Source of the DNA: SZUA-309 sp050185825
GTDB lineage: Bacteria; Pseudomonadota; Gammaproteobacteria; Pseudomonadales; Azotimanducaceae
DNA: 64,000 nt
Assembly: GCA_050185825.1 (NCBI GenBank)
Contig: JBFWZA010000015.1
Span: forward strand, 1 to 64,000
Direction of reading: 5' to 3'
Below the pieces are notes generated by a model that was not told where the DNA came from, searched no databases, and saw only the letters and a list, made by a program, of their open reading frames with translations. The translations under genes and the position numbers were made by a program. Positions 50,402 through 59,346 of the stretch are shown here, one piece after another (position 1 is the stretch's first letter; each line of letters starts with the position of its first letter).

Positions 50402-52410
50402 AGCGACCGCCCCTTCGACTTCGGGTCGTTTTCCAGATAGGTCTCGTCTTCGAAGCAGGCGATGTACTGATCGAGAATGGCGATGCCGCGGCTCGGACGG
50501 ATGGTTCCGGCGTCGATCTTGGCCTTGATCAGGTCCTGCATCTTTTCCTGCAGGCTGTTCGGGAAGTACTGCACCTGAGCGAGGATCTCCTTCACCTTGG
50601 TGCCCGGGATCACCTTCTCGATCCAGAAGTTTTTGTCCTCGTCCGCATCACCGTAGATGTGCGCTTCCGTAACGCGCCCGAACAGGTTGTGTGCGTCCCC
50701 CATGATGTCCTGATAGGCGCCCACCAGAAAGATACCGAGGCAGTACGGCTCGCCCGGCTCCAACGGGTGCAGCTCCAGGAACTTCTTGTCGTCGTTGGAG
50801 GAGACGTACTCGGTGAACTTGCCGTCCGAGTCGCAGGTCATGTCCACCAGCAGCCCCCTGCGGGTGGGGCGCTCGTCGAGACGATCGAGCGGCACGATGG
50901 GAAACGGCTGCTGGATCGCCCAGTGGTCCAGCACCGACTGGAACACCGAGAAGTCGATGAGGTAGTGATCGACGAGCAGCTCCTGGAGCTGGTCGAACTC
51001 CGGCGGCAGCGGATCCGGATTCAGCAGGCGCAGACGGCGCAGGATGGCCGCGCAGCTGCTCCAGTACATGCGCTCGATCATGGCGTTCTGCTTCAGCGAC
51101 AGATAGCCCATGTTGTAGAGCGTGTGCGCCTCCTCGTGAAACTCGATCACGTCGTGATAGGCCTCGATCAGTTCCCGCGCCCTGATCTCCCCGTCCCCCG
51201 ACGAGCGCAGCCATTCGAGGAGCTCGTACATCCGCTCCAGCGTCCGCGGCGCATCCTCCGGCAGCGCGATGTCCGGGTCCGCCCGGTCCTTCTGGAATGC
51301 GCCGAGGGCTTCCACCACCAGCACCGAGTGGTGGGCGGTCATGGCCCGGCCGCTCTCCGACATGAGGATCGGGTGCGGCACGCCACGGTCGTCACACACC
51401 TCCTTGATGGCCGAGACCACCGAGTTCGCGTACTCCTGGAGGCTGTAGTTGATCTGTCCCTCCTCGAAGCCGCCGGTGTAGTTCACCCCCAGACCACCAC
51501 CGACATCGATGTACTGCACCGGCAGTCCGGCGCTGATGAGCTCCGCATAGGTCTGCGCCAGCTCCTTGGCCGCCTGCTTGAGCTGGGTGATCTGGGCGAT
51601 CTGGCTGCCGAGGTGGAAGTGCATGAGCACCAGCCGGTGGCCGGCGTCCGACTCTTCCAGGCGCTCGATCACCTTGAGGAGCTCTGGCAGGGAGATACCG
51701 AACTTCGACTGGTAGCCGCCGGACTCCGCCCACTTGCCGGCGCCGGCGGTTCGCAGGCGCACGCGCACGCCGAACTGGGTCGCCACACCGCGCTCCGCGG
51801 CGATGTCCATGAGCTCCTCGAACTCGGCGTACTTCTCCATCACCGGGATCACGTTTTTGCCGAGCTCCTGCATGGAGAGCACCAGCGACAGCATCCGCCG
51901 GTCCTTCACCCCGTTGCATACCAGCGGCGTATCGTCCGAGTCGAGATGGGCTACCGTCGCCACGAGCTCGGCCCGGGAGCCGCACTCGAGCCCCAGGCCG
52001 AACGGCTTGCCGGCGTCGAGAACCTCCTCCACCACCTCGTGGAGCTGGTTCACCTTGATCGGGTAGATGGCCCGGTACTGACTCTGGTAGTCGAATTCCC
52101 GGATCGCTTCCGCAAACGCGCGGGAGAGCCGCTCCACGCGCGCCCGCAGCACGTCCTGGAAGCGCAGCAGCGTCGGAAAGCGGACACCGCGACGTCTCAG
52201 CTCGGCGATGACGTCCATCATGTCGATGGACAGGTCGCTGCTCTCGAACGGCCGGACGGCCATGTGGCCCGCCTCGTTGACGTGAAAGAAGCCGTTGCTC
52301 CACCGGTTCACGCGGTAGAGTTCGGAAGCGTCCTCCACGGTCCACGCTTCATCGGTGGCAATGCCGGCGGCCGCCGGTGCGGTTCTGGACTTCGGCGTGA
52401 CTGAGCTCAT
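50398..52410 (-). CDS. speA: Biosynthetic arginine decarboxylase
   Basis: A 670-aa fold-type III PLP enzyme (arginine to agmatine + CO2). The PLP Lys is K119 in YRAIYPIKVNQ; GLGLECGSRAELVA, HFHLGSQI, YIDVGGGLGVNY and the C-terminal MTCDSDGKF (catalytic Cys) are conserved. The ATG at 52410 has AGGAAGGA upstream; the longer in-frame start has no homology. Length is usual for SpeA. It is coupled at its end to aguB and lies 14 bp after the DHS-like gene. Confidence 0.95.
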   Translation of the reverse strand: MSSVTPKSRTAPAAAGIATDEAWTVEDASELYRVNRWSNGFFHVNEAGHMAVRPFESSDLSIDMMDVIAELRRRGVRFPTLLRFQDVLRARVERLSRAFAEAIREFDYQSQYRAIYPIKVNQLHEVVEEVLDAGKPFGLGLECGSRAELVATVAHLDSDDTPLVCNGVKDRRMLSLVLSMQELGKNVIPVMEKYAEFEELMDIAAERGVATQFGVRVRLRTAGAGKWAESGGYQSKFGISLPELLKVIERLEESDAGHRLVLMHFHLGSQIAQITQLKQAAKELAQTYAELISAGLPVQYIDVGGGLGVNYTGGFEEGQINYSLQEYANSVVSAIKEVCDDRGVPHPILMSESGRAMTAHHSVLVVEALGAFQKDRADPDIALPEDAPRTLERMYELLEWLRSSGDGEIRARELIEAYHDVIEFHEEAHTLYNMGYLSLKQNAMIERMYWSSCAAILRRLRLLNPDPLPPEFDQLQELLVDHYLIDFSVFQSVLDHWAIQQPFPIVPLDRLDERPTRRGLLVDMTCDSDGKFTEYVSSNDDKKFLELHPLEPGEPYCLGIFLVGAYQDIMGDAHNLFGRVTEAHIYGDADEDKNFWIEKVIPGTKVKEILAQVQYFPNSLQEKMQDLIKAKIDAGTIRPSRGIAILDQYIACFEDETYLENDPKSKGRSL

Positions 52411-52424
52411 GACATCCTTCCTGG

Positions 52425-53396
52425 TTACTGGTCGAGCACGCAGGCGAAGATCAGCGGCGCCACGATGGTGGCATCCGACTCGATGATGTACTTCGGCGTG
52501 TCCGCAGACAGCTTGCCCCACGTGATCTTCTCGTTCGGCACCGCGCCGGAGTAAGAGCCGTAGCTCGTGGTCGAATCACTGATCTGGCAGAAATACGCCC
52601 ACCGCGGCGTGTTGGACTTCTGCAGGTCCTGCTGCAGCATGGGCACCACGCAGATCGGGAAGTCGCCGGCGATGCCGCCGCCGATCTGAAAAAAGCCGAT
52701 GGGCGCCTCCGCGCAGGCTTCCTCGTACCACTCGGCCAGCATGATCATGTACTCGATGCCGCTCCTGACGGTGTGGACGTTTTTGATTTCGCCGGTGATG
52801 CAGTGCGCGGCGAAAATGTTGCCGAGGGTGGAATCCTCCCAGCCGGGCACGATGATCGGCAGGTTGCGTTCGCAGGCCGCCATCATCCAGCTGTCCCTGG
52901 GATCGATCTGATAGTGCTCCGTGAGCTTCCCCGAGCGGAGGATCTGGTAGAGGAACTCGTGCGGGAAATAGCGCTCCCCGCTGCTGTCCGCCGCCGACCA
53001 GGCCTCGAGGATCACGTGCTCGATGCGCCGGATCGCCTCTTCCTCGGGGATGCAGGTATCCGTCACCCGGTTCAGGTGCCGGGACAGCAGCTTCTCCTCG
53101 TCGTCCGCGGTGAGCTCCCGGTAGTTCGGCACCCGCACGTAATGGTCGTGCGCCACCAGGTTGAAGATGTCCTCCTCCAGGTTCGCCCCGGTGCAGCAGA
53201 TCGCATGCACCTTCCCGCGACGGATCATCTCCGCGAGCGACAGCCCGAGCTCCGCCGTGCTCATCGCCCCGGCCAGGGTCATGAACATGATGCCACCACG
53301 ATCCAGGTGGCTGACGTAGGCGTCCGCCGCATCGATCAGGGCAGCGGAGTTGAAGTGCCGGTAGTGGTGATGGACGAACTCGCTGATGCTGGTCAT
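52425..53396 (-). CDS. Deoxyhypusine synthase-like protein
   Basis: A 323-aa NAD-dependent aminobutyl-transferase of the deoxyhypusine synthase (DHS) family. K295 in EKITWGKLSADTPKY aligns with the DHS active-site Lys (human K329), and GAMSTAELGLSLAEMIRRGKVHAICCTGANLEEDIFN, VPGWEDSTLGNIF and GGGIAGDFPICVVPML form the NAD and spermidine sites. Bacteria lack eIF5A, so it should make another polyamine, e.g. homospermidine from putrescine or spermidine. It lies between aguA (103 bp gap) and speA (14 bp), which supports a polyamine role. Confidence 0.9.
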   Translation of the reverse strand: MTSISEFVHHHYRHFNSAALIDAADAYVSHLDRGGIMFMTLAGAMSTAELGLSLAEMIRRGKVHAICCTGANLEEDIFNLVAHDHYVRVPNYRELTADDEEKLLSRHLNRVTDTCIPEEEAIRRIEHVILEAWSAADSSGERYFPHEFLYQILRSGKLTEHYQIDPRDSWMMAACERNLPIIVPGWEDSTLGNIFAAHCITGEIKNVHTVRSGIEYMIMLAEWYEEACAEAPIGFFQIGGGIAGDFPICVVPMLQQDLQKSNTPRWAYFCQISDSTTSYGSYSGAVPNEKITWGKLSADTPKYIIESDATIVAPLIFACVLDQ

Positions 53397-53499
53397 TTTC
53401 GTGATGGTGCCTCCGTGGAACTGCCCACCGCGGGACGCCGACCCTCCGACACCCCGTCCGTGGCGACCGTGGCTGCTGCGGCAACTGCGGCAGCGGTAA

Positions 53500-54519
53500 T
53501 TAAAACACAGGTACCTGCTGGGTCAGGCAGTGGAAGGTGCCGAGCCCCAGCACCAGATCCGTACAGTCGATGCCGACCACCTCCCGGTCCGGGAAGCACG
53601 CGGCCAGCAGTCGCCGGTTCGGCTCGTCGGCCGGGTCACGGAAGGTCGGCATCACCACCACCCGGTTGCCGATGTAGAAGTTGGCGTAACTCGCCGGCAG
53701 CCGCTCGCCCCGGAACGTCACCGGCCGCGGCATCCTGAGCTCGACCACGTCGAGCCGGCGGCCATCGGTAAGCCGGATGGCTTCCAGCCGCTCCCGGTTC
53801 TCGGCGAGCGGCGCGTGGTTCTCGTCCGTGCCGTCCGGTTCCACCACCGTGACCACCCGGCTCTCCGACACGAACCGCGTCAGGTCGTCCACGTGACCGT
53901 CCGTATCGTCGCCGACGATGCCATCGCCCAGCCAGAGGATCTGCGAAACACCCAGCTCGTCCCGAAGCACGGCCTCGATGGCGTTTCTGTCCAGCGCTGG
54001 ATTCCGGTTCGGGTTCAGCAGGCACTGCTCGGTGGTGAGCAGCACCCCGGCGCCGTTGACGTCGATGGAGCCCCCTTCCAGCACCATCTCCACTCGCCGG
54101 CAGGGCACGTTCAGAGCATCGGCCATCTGCGGCGGGATCGCATCGTCCAGGTCGTACGGCGGGTACTTCTCGCCCCAGGAGTTGAACCGGAAATCGAGCG
54201 CCGCGAGCGACGGCCGGCCGGGCCGCCTGACGAAAATGGCGCCATGGTCTCGGCACCAGGCATCGTTGGTGCGGAAGTGGTGGAAGACCACGTTCGAGGC
54301 CAGCGCCTGGCCTTCCAGAAAGCCGCGCACCCGCTGCTCGTGCGCTGCATCGAGCACGTTGATGCGCACCGTCTCCGTCTGCGACACCACGCCGACGAAA
54401 CGGGCCATCACAGGCTCCACGGTCTCGAACTTGCCCGGCCAGGTGTCGACGTTGTGCGGCCAGGAGATCCACGTCGCCTGATGCGGTGCCCACTCGGCGG
54501 GCATGACGTTCTCGGTCAA
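53500..54519 (-). CDS. aguA: Agmatine deiminase
   Basis: A 339-aa peptidyl-arginine deiminase-fold enzyme (agmatine + H2O to N-carbamoylputrescine + NH3). Conserved parts: MPAEWAPHQATWISWPHN, TNDAWCRDHGAIFV, FNSWGEKYPPYDLDD, EGGSIDVNGAGVLLTTEQCLLN, DDTDGHVDDLTRFV, and the catalytic Cys C331 in GLGTFHCLTQQ. First gene of the polyamine operon. No regulatory site was recognised upstream. Confidence 0.95.
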   Translation of the reverse strand: MTENVMPAEWAPHQATWISWPHNVDTWPGKFETVEPVMARFVGVVSQTETVRINVLDAAHEQRVRGFLEGQALASNVVFHHFRTNDAWCRDHGAIFVRRPGRPSLAALDFRFNSWGEKYPPYDLDDAIPPQMADALNVPCRRVEMVLEGGSIDVNGAGVLLTTEQCLLNPNRNPALDRNAIEAVLRDELGVSQILWLGDGIVGDDTDGHVDDLTRFVSESRVVTVVEPDGTDENHAPLAENRERLEAIRLTDGRRLDVVELRMPRPVTFRGERLPASYANFYIGNRVVVMPTFRDPADEPNRRLLAACFPDREVVGIDCTDLVLGLGTFHCLTQQVPVF

Positions 54520-54573
54520 GGTGTGCTCATCCGACCTGCGTTTGCGCGCTACCTTGCCACCGGGGTTGGCATC

Positions 54574-55797
54574 TCACAACCGCCCGAAGACCTCCTCCGT
54601 GTGCTCGCCGAGCTTCGGTGGTCGGCGCGCGATGGCCCAGGGGGTGCCGGTGAATCGATAGGGCGCGCCCGGATAGCGGAACGTCCGATCGAGATCCTCG
54701 TGGTGCACCTCCGTGGGATAGCCGCGGGCCACGAAGTGGGGATCCTCGAAGACCTCCTCGGGGCTGTAGATCACGCCCACGGCGAGTCCCGCTTCCTGAC
54801 AGCCGATGAAGAAGTCGTAGGCGCTGATCCGGCTGGCAATGAGCTGCAGCCCCTCCCGGCCGCTCGAAAAGATGGCCGTGATGGTCTCGTCCTTGCCGAT
54901 CTGGGACAGATCGAACGGCCCTTCCCAGGCCGCACCCATCTCGAGAAACACGGCTTCCGGAAAATCTTCCTTGAGCCCGAGCTTCTCCAGCCAGGCCAGC
55001 AGCCTGCCGAACTCCGCGGGAAAGCGCGGCGGCACGCCGGTGTTCACCCAGCGGCCGTCCGCGCAGCGCATCTGCGTCTCGCCCGTCGGCTTGATGGCGG
55101 CGTGACGGCCCGTCTGACGCTGGACGGTGCCGCCGTTGACGAGCCAGGTGTAGCTGGCCGCTTCCGTGGTCACGTTCAGCGCCGCGGTGATGGACACGTC
55201 CACGAACTGACCCGTTCCGCCCGCACCCCGATGCAGCAGCGCGGTCAGCGCCGACATGACGGCGAAGTGGCTGGCAGTGTGATAGGCCTGATCGCCCCAG
55301 CCGCGCACGGGCGGCAGGCCGTGATCGTCATAGCCGCAGCTCCAGGGCGGCCCGCCCGCCGCCATCAGCGTCAGATCCGTGGCCGGCAGCCGGCTCGCCG
55401 GCTCGTTCCGTCCGTAAGACGTCACCGCCACGTGCACCAGCCCGGGGTTGGTCCTGGACAGCACGTCGTAGTCCATGCCCAGGTCCGCGAGCCGGCCGGG
55501 CAGTTCCGCCTCGAGCAGCACATCCGCGGAATCGATCAGCGTGAGTAGCCGGTCCCGATCCGTCGGGTCACCCAGGTCGCACACCACGCTGCGTTTGCTG
55601 GTGTGGTGGTGCCAGAAGTGCAGGCTGCGCTCGGGATGCGGCTCGTCGTCGAGGAACGGCGGAAATCCCCGGCTCGAATCACCCCCCGGCGGCTCCACCA
55701 GGATCACGTCCGCACCCATGTCGGCCAGCAGCTTGCCGGCCCAGGCGATCGGCGCACCGGCAAGCTCCACCACACGGATACCGTCGAGGGCGCTCAC
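54574..55797 (-). CDS. CaiB/BaiF family CoA-transferase (class III)
   Basis: A 407-aa class III CoA-transferase. Family blocks are LDGIRVVELAGAPIAWAGKLLADMGADVILVEPPGGD, KRSVVCDLGDPTDRDRL, ADVLLEAELPGRLADLGMDY and LVHVAVTSYGRNEPASR. It starts at the GTG at 55797 that overlaps the stop of the upstream paralogue by 4 bp (GTGA), so the two are coupled and may form a heteromer. The substrate is unknown; short- or medium-chain carboxylic acids are usual. Confidence 0.88.
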   Translation of the reverse strand: MSALDGIRVVELAGAPIAWAGKLLADMGADVILVEPPGGDSSRGFPPFLDDEPHPERSLHFWHHHTSKRSVVCDLGDPTDRDRLLTLIDSADVLLEAELPGRLADLGMDYDVLSRTNPGLVHVAVTSYGRNEPASRLPATDLTLMAAGGPPWSCGYDDHGLPPVRGWGDQAYHTASHFAVMSALTALLHRGAGGTGQFVDVSITAALNVTTEAASYTWLVNGGTVQRQTGRHAAIKPTGETQMRCADGRWVNTGVPPRFPAEFGRLLAWLEKLGLKEDFPEAVFLEMGAAWEGPFDLSQIGKDETITAIFSSGREGLQLIASRISAYDFFIGCQEAGLAVGVIYSPEEVFEDPHFVARGYPTEVHHEDLDRTFRYPGAPYRFTGTPWAIARRPPKLGEHTEEVFGRL

Positions 55798-57032
55798 AGC
55801 ACGCCCTCTTCGGCCAGCGTTCGGACCTCGTCGGCGCTGTAACCCAGCAGTCGGGTCAGCACGGATTCGTTGTGCTCGCCGAGACAGGGTGCCCCACGCT
55901 CGGCATGCCAGTCCGTTTTCGAGAAATGCACGGGCTGCCCGTCCACCCGCACCTCGCCCATGCTGGTGTGGGCGACCGTGGGCCAGAGTCCGAAGCGGCC
56001 GGTGGTCGCGTCCCGCTCGATGCGCTCCTCGGGCTTCTGCACCGCGGACGCAGGAATCGGCAGGGCGCGCAGGGTTTCCTCGAGCCGGAACTTGTCCTGC
56101 TTCGCCGTCCACGCGCCGAGCGCGGTGTCGAGCGCATCCTGACGCGCGAGACGGGCGTCGGCGTCTCCATACGCTCCGGTCCAGTCCTCGGCGATGGTGG
56201 TCGCCAGCAGTTTCCAGTCGCCGTCGTCGCGGCAGCTGATGGCGATCCATTCGTCGTCCCCGGCGCAAGGGTAGATGCCGTGCGGCGCCATGGGCACGAA
56301 CTGGCTGCGATTGGAATTCACCGGCGCATTGCGCATGGCCCGGCCGTTCACACTCCAGTCCAGCAGGGCAGGCCCGTTCAGCGACACACCCGCCTCGGTG
56401 CACGCCAGGTCCACCCACTGCCCCTCCCCCGTGCGCTGACGGTGCAGCAGGGCCATGAGGATGGCGATGGCCATGTAGTAGCCGCCGGTGTGGTCCATGT
56501 AGGAATACCCCCAGCCCGCCGGAGGCTGGTCCGGCAGTCCGGATGTGAAGGTGAGGCCGGAAATGGCCTGCACGATGGGTCCCCAGGTCTTGTAGCGCGC
56601 ATAGGGGCCGACGTGGCCGAAGCCACAGTTGGACACGTAGACGATGTCTGGACGGATGACCTTCAGCTGCTCGTAGCCGAATCCCCACTTCTCGAGCACA
56701 CCGGCCGCGAAGTTCTCCGTCACCGCATCCGAGATCCGGATCAGCTCCGTGAGGATCTCCTTTCCCTTCTCCGTGCGAAGGTTGAGCGTGATCCCGAGCT
56801 TGTCGACGTTGTGGTTGTTGAAGCCACCACCCGCCTCGAGCCCGGACTGGCCCGGCTTGTACGGCGGTGCGCCGCGGAGGATGTCCCAGCGACCCTGGCG
56901 GGTCGGGTCCTCGATGCGGATCACCTCCGCGCCGAACATGGCGAGCCACTTGGTGGCCCCGGCGCCGGCAAGCTGACCGGTAAAGTCACAGATACGGATT
57001 CCCGCGAGCGCCTCGGGCACCTTCTTCCCCAA
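55794..57032 (-). CDS. CaiB/BaiF family CoA-transferase (class III), paralogue
   Basis: A class III CoA-transferase of about 412 aa (VPEALAGIRICDFTGQLAGAGATKWLAMFGAEVIRIEDPTRQGRWD, DKLGITLNLRTEKGKEILTELIRISDAVTENFAAGVLEKWGFGYEQL, GFGHVGPYARY). No ATG is near the N-terminus; I use the TTG at 57032 next to the conserved GKKVPEALAG, but a TTG at 57101 would add 23 residues. Paired with the following paralogue through a GTGA overlap. Functional type as for that gene. Confidence 0.85.
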   Translation of the reverse strand: MGKKVPEALAGIRICDFTGQLAGAGATKWLAMFGAEVIRIEDPTRQGRWDILRGAPPYKPGQSGLEAGGGFNNHNVDKLGITLNLRTEKGKEILTELIRISDAVTENFAAGVLEKWGFGYEQLKVIRPDIVYVSNCGFGHVGPYARYKTWGPIVQAISGLTFTSGLPDQPPAGWGYSYMDHTGGYYMAIAILMALLHRQRTGEGQWVDLACTEAGVSLNGPALLDWSVNGRAMRNAPVNSNRSQFVPMAPHGIYPCAGDDEWIAISCRDDGDWKLLATTIAEDWTGAYGDADARLARQDALDTALGAWTAKQDKFRLEETLRALPIPASAVQKPEERIERDATTGRFGLWPTVAHTSMGEVRVDGQPVHFSKTDWHAERGAPCLGEHNESVLTRLLGYSADEVRTLAEEGVL

Positions 57033-57178
57033 ACGGTGAGCGACGACGCAAGCATGCCATCGTTGCGCGGCGGGGGTGAAGGCCGTTGCCGGCTCCGGCA
57101 ACGCCAGGCGTGGGAGCCGGCCGACATCGGACCAGGAATACTCTTATATCTCAGATGGATACGAAGATAATGCGCTAA

Positions 57179-58432
57179 TCATCCTGAAGATTTGCCTGGC
57201 CGATCCGAGCCGCGCCGGGACAGGATCAGGCGCATGCCGATGGGCATGATCAGTGTCGTCGCGATGGCCATGATGACGACCGCGGAGAACAGGTTGTCGA
57301 CGATGGGCGGCACCGGTTGTGGTTTCAGGAACAGGCCAGCTTCCAGCGCGATGCCGGCAATGATGAGCTCGACGGCGCCCCGCGCGCTCATGGCCATTCC
57401 GATGCCGGCGGCCTCGCGGCGCTCGATGCCGACCGCGCGCGCCGCCAGTCCCGCGCCGAGGAACTTGGTCAGCAGCGCGAGGCCGGTGAGCAGCACGACG
57501 AAAACGGGAACGTTCCAGAGCGCGGACACGTCGAGGTGCAGCCCGATCGACGCAAAGAAGATCGGCGCCAGAAAACCGGTGGCCACCGCGTTGACCTTGG
57601 ACTCCACGTCTTCGAAGACCTCGGTGCCAATGGTGCGTCTCGTGAAGAAGAGCCCGGCGAGAAAGGCCCCCAGGATGAAATGCAGCCCCATGACCTCTGC
57701 CATCAGGGCAAAGAGCAGACCGATGACCAGCAGCATGGAGAACTCCAGCTCGTCGATCCAGAATCGCTTCACGAGCCTGCCGATGAACGGCAGCACCCAG
57801 AGCCCGAGCAAGGTGGCTGCGACCAGAAAGCCGACGATCTTGAGCACGAGCACGGCAAACCCCAGGACGTTCGGGATCTCCCCGCTCTTCAGCAGACCGG
57901 TGAGAACACCCAGCAGGATCAGGCCGAAGATGTCGTCGAACAGGGCCGAGGAGACGATGAGCCTGCCGAGCCTGGTATCGAGCTGGCCCAGGTCCTGGAG
58001 GACCTTGACCGCCACCGGGATGGCCGTGATGGCAAGCGCGGTCCCGATGAAGAGCACCTGGGCGGTTTTCCAGTCGGACTCCGGCAGATACACCCAGCCG
58101 AGCACACACCCTGCGCCCAGCGGTATCAGCAGGCCGGCAACCGCAATCCAGAACGCGTCCACCGAGGCCTTCTGAAGATCCAGCGGCCGCATCTCCAGGC
58201 CGCCCATGAGCATGAGGAAGAACACGCCCAGGTCCGTCAGCGAGACGAACACCTCGTTGCCGGTCAGCTGGGACAGCACCGGAAACGTCTCGTCGAAACG
58301 ACTCACCAGAATGCCGAGCAGAATGGCGCCGATGAGCTGTCCGACCAGCTCCGGCTGGCGCAGCCGTGTGGCCAGCTCTCCGAATGCCCGTGTCACCACG
58401 AGCAGCACCGCCAGAATGTAAAACAGCTCCAT
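57179..58432 (-). CDS. CPA2-type cation:proton antiporter
   Basis: A 417-aa membrane antiporter of the CPA2 (KefB/NhaS3-like) class, with about 12-13 helices. Family blocks are RLRQPELVGQLIGAILLGI, FLMLMGGLEMRPLDLQKAS, GTALAITAIPVAVKVLQDLGQLDTRLGRLIVSSALFDDIFGLILLGVL and GMAMSARGAVELIIAGIAL. No TrkA-N domain is present at the C-terminus (short version). It lies downstream of the Sec-type methyltransferase gene (71 bp), on the same strand. Confidence 0.91.
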   Translation of the reverse strand: MELFYILAVLLVVTRAFGELATRLRQPELVGQLIGAILLGILVSRFDETFPVLSQLTGNEVFVSLTDLGVFFLMLMGGLEMRPLDLQKASVDAFWIAVAGLLIPLGAGCVLGWVYLPESDWKTAQVLFIGTALAITAIPVAVKVLQDLGQLDTRLGRLIVSSALFDDIFGLILLGVLTGLLKSGEIPNVLGFAVLVLKIVGFLVAATLLGLWVLPFIGRLVKRFWIDELEFSMLLVIGLLFALMAEVMGLHFILGAFLAGLFFTRRTIGTEVFEDVESKVNAVATGFLAPIFFASIGLHLDVSALWNVPVFVVLLTGLALLTKFLGAGLAARAVGIERREAAGIGMAMSARGAVELIIAGIALEAGLFLKPQPVPPIVDNLFSAVVIMAIATTLIMPIGMRLILSRRGSDRPGKSSG

Positions 58433-58503
58433 TAAACCGTACGTCTAACCTCCTGGGTTTGGCATACCCTAAATCATGCAGGTTGTGTGCCGGTACCAAC
58501 CCT

Positions 58504-59319
58504 CTACCCCGGCTTCCTGGCGAGAAAGGCATGACCGTACACGGCGAACGCCCGCGCGTTCTCCTCACCCGTGGTTCCCGCGAAGGTGTCCACCGGCGCG
58601 CCGATGGTCACGTCCACGAATCCCGCTTCCTGCAGCAGCGCACTCCAGCCCGCACACGGCAGGCCACCGGCGATTCACGCCGTCCACAGATCGATGTTGT
58701 CGACCGCCGACTCGGGAACCGACTTGCCGTTCGCGATGTCCGCAAACTGCAGCCAGCCGCCGGGCTTCAGCACCCGGAAGGCTTCCGCGAGCACCGCCGG
58801 CTTGTCCGCGCAGAGGTTGAACACGCCGTTGCTGATCACCACGTCGGCCCAGGCATCGGCGACGGGCAGTGCCTCGAGCAGCCCTTCCCGGTAGCTCAGG
58901 TGGCTGATACCCAGCCGCGCCCGCTCGGCACCGGCCTTGTCGAGCATCTCCGGCGTCATGTCCACACCGATGACCTCACCGGCATCACCCACCAGGTGCG
59001 CTGCCACGATGCTGTCGAAGCCACCACCGGAACCTGCGTCCACCACCCGCTCTCCGGACCGGATGGTTCGCAGCGAAAAAGGATTGGCCACGCCCGCGAA
59101 GGACTCGACGGCCGAGTCCGGAAGCCCGGCAAGCAGTTCGGCCGGGTAGCCGAGCCGCTGTGCGAGGGCGCGGCCGGTCTGGAAGTGAAACTCGGCCTCG
59201 GGGTGCATGGCCACCTGCCGATACTTTTCCCGTACCTGCGCACGGAGCGCTTCCTGGTCGACGCGCGGCCCGCGGCCCGTCGCAATCCCGTCAGATCCGG
59301 TTTCTCGCGTTGTGCTCAT
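58504..59319 (-). CDS. ArsM-like SAM-dependent methyltransferase, probable selenoprotein (in-frame TGA, Sec215)
   Basis: A class I methyltransferase of the arsenite-methyltransferase-like group: VVDAGSGGGFDSIVAAHLVGDAGEVIGVDMTPEML, DVVISNGVFNLCADKPAVLAEAFRVLKPGGWLQFADI. A plain reading stops at a TGA at 58675-58677 after residue 214 (DNIDLWTA). Beyond it the same frame runs on for 56 codons to a TAG, and these residues (IAGGLPCAGWSALLQEAGFVDVTI, TTGEENARAFAVYGHAFLARK) are the normal C-terminal part of this family. In relatives the TGA position is the Cys of a TGCIAGAL-type motif. With a stem-loop right after the TGA, selenocysteine is the best reading; a nonsense mutation is the alternative. 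Note that the usual ISNCV Cys is Gly here. It follows the DsrE-like gene by 27 bp. Confidence 0.8.
58646..58666 (-). promoter_or_regulatory. Candidate bacterial SECIS stem-loop after the in-frame TGA
   Basis: On the minus strand the RNA after UGA has an 8-bp stem: UGGCCUGC (58666-58659), loop CGUGU (58658-58654), GCGGGCUG (58653-58646), with three G-U pairs. The loop begins 19 nt after the start of the UGA and has G as its second base. Both agree with the usual bSECIS layout (in E. coli fdhF the loop starts at about nt 22). Confidence 0.6.
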
Positions 59320-59346
59320 TGATGTCTTCTCCGTCAGTGGGATGGA

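Noticed and set aside
58675..59319. Reading the methyltransferase as a normal 214-aa protein ending at the TGA
   Set aside because: The following frame is conserved-looking, lacks other stops for 56 codons and ends where the family ends. A normal stop would remove a family-typical C-terminal helix and strand.
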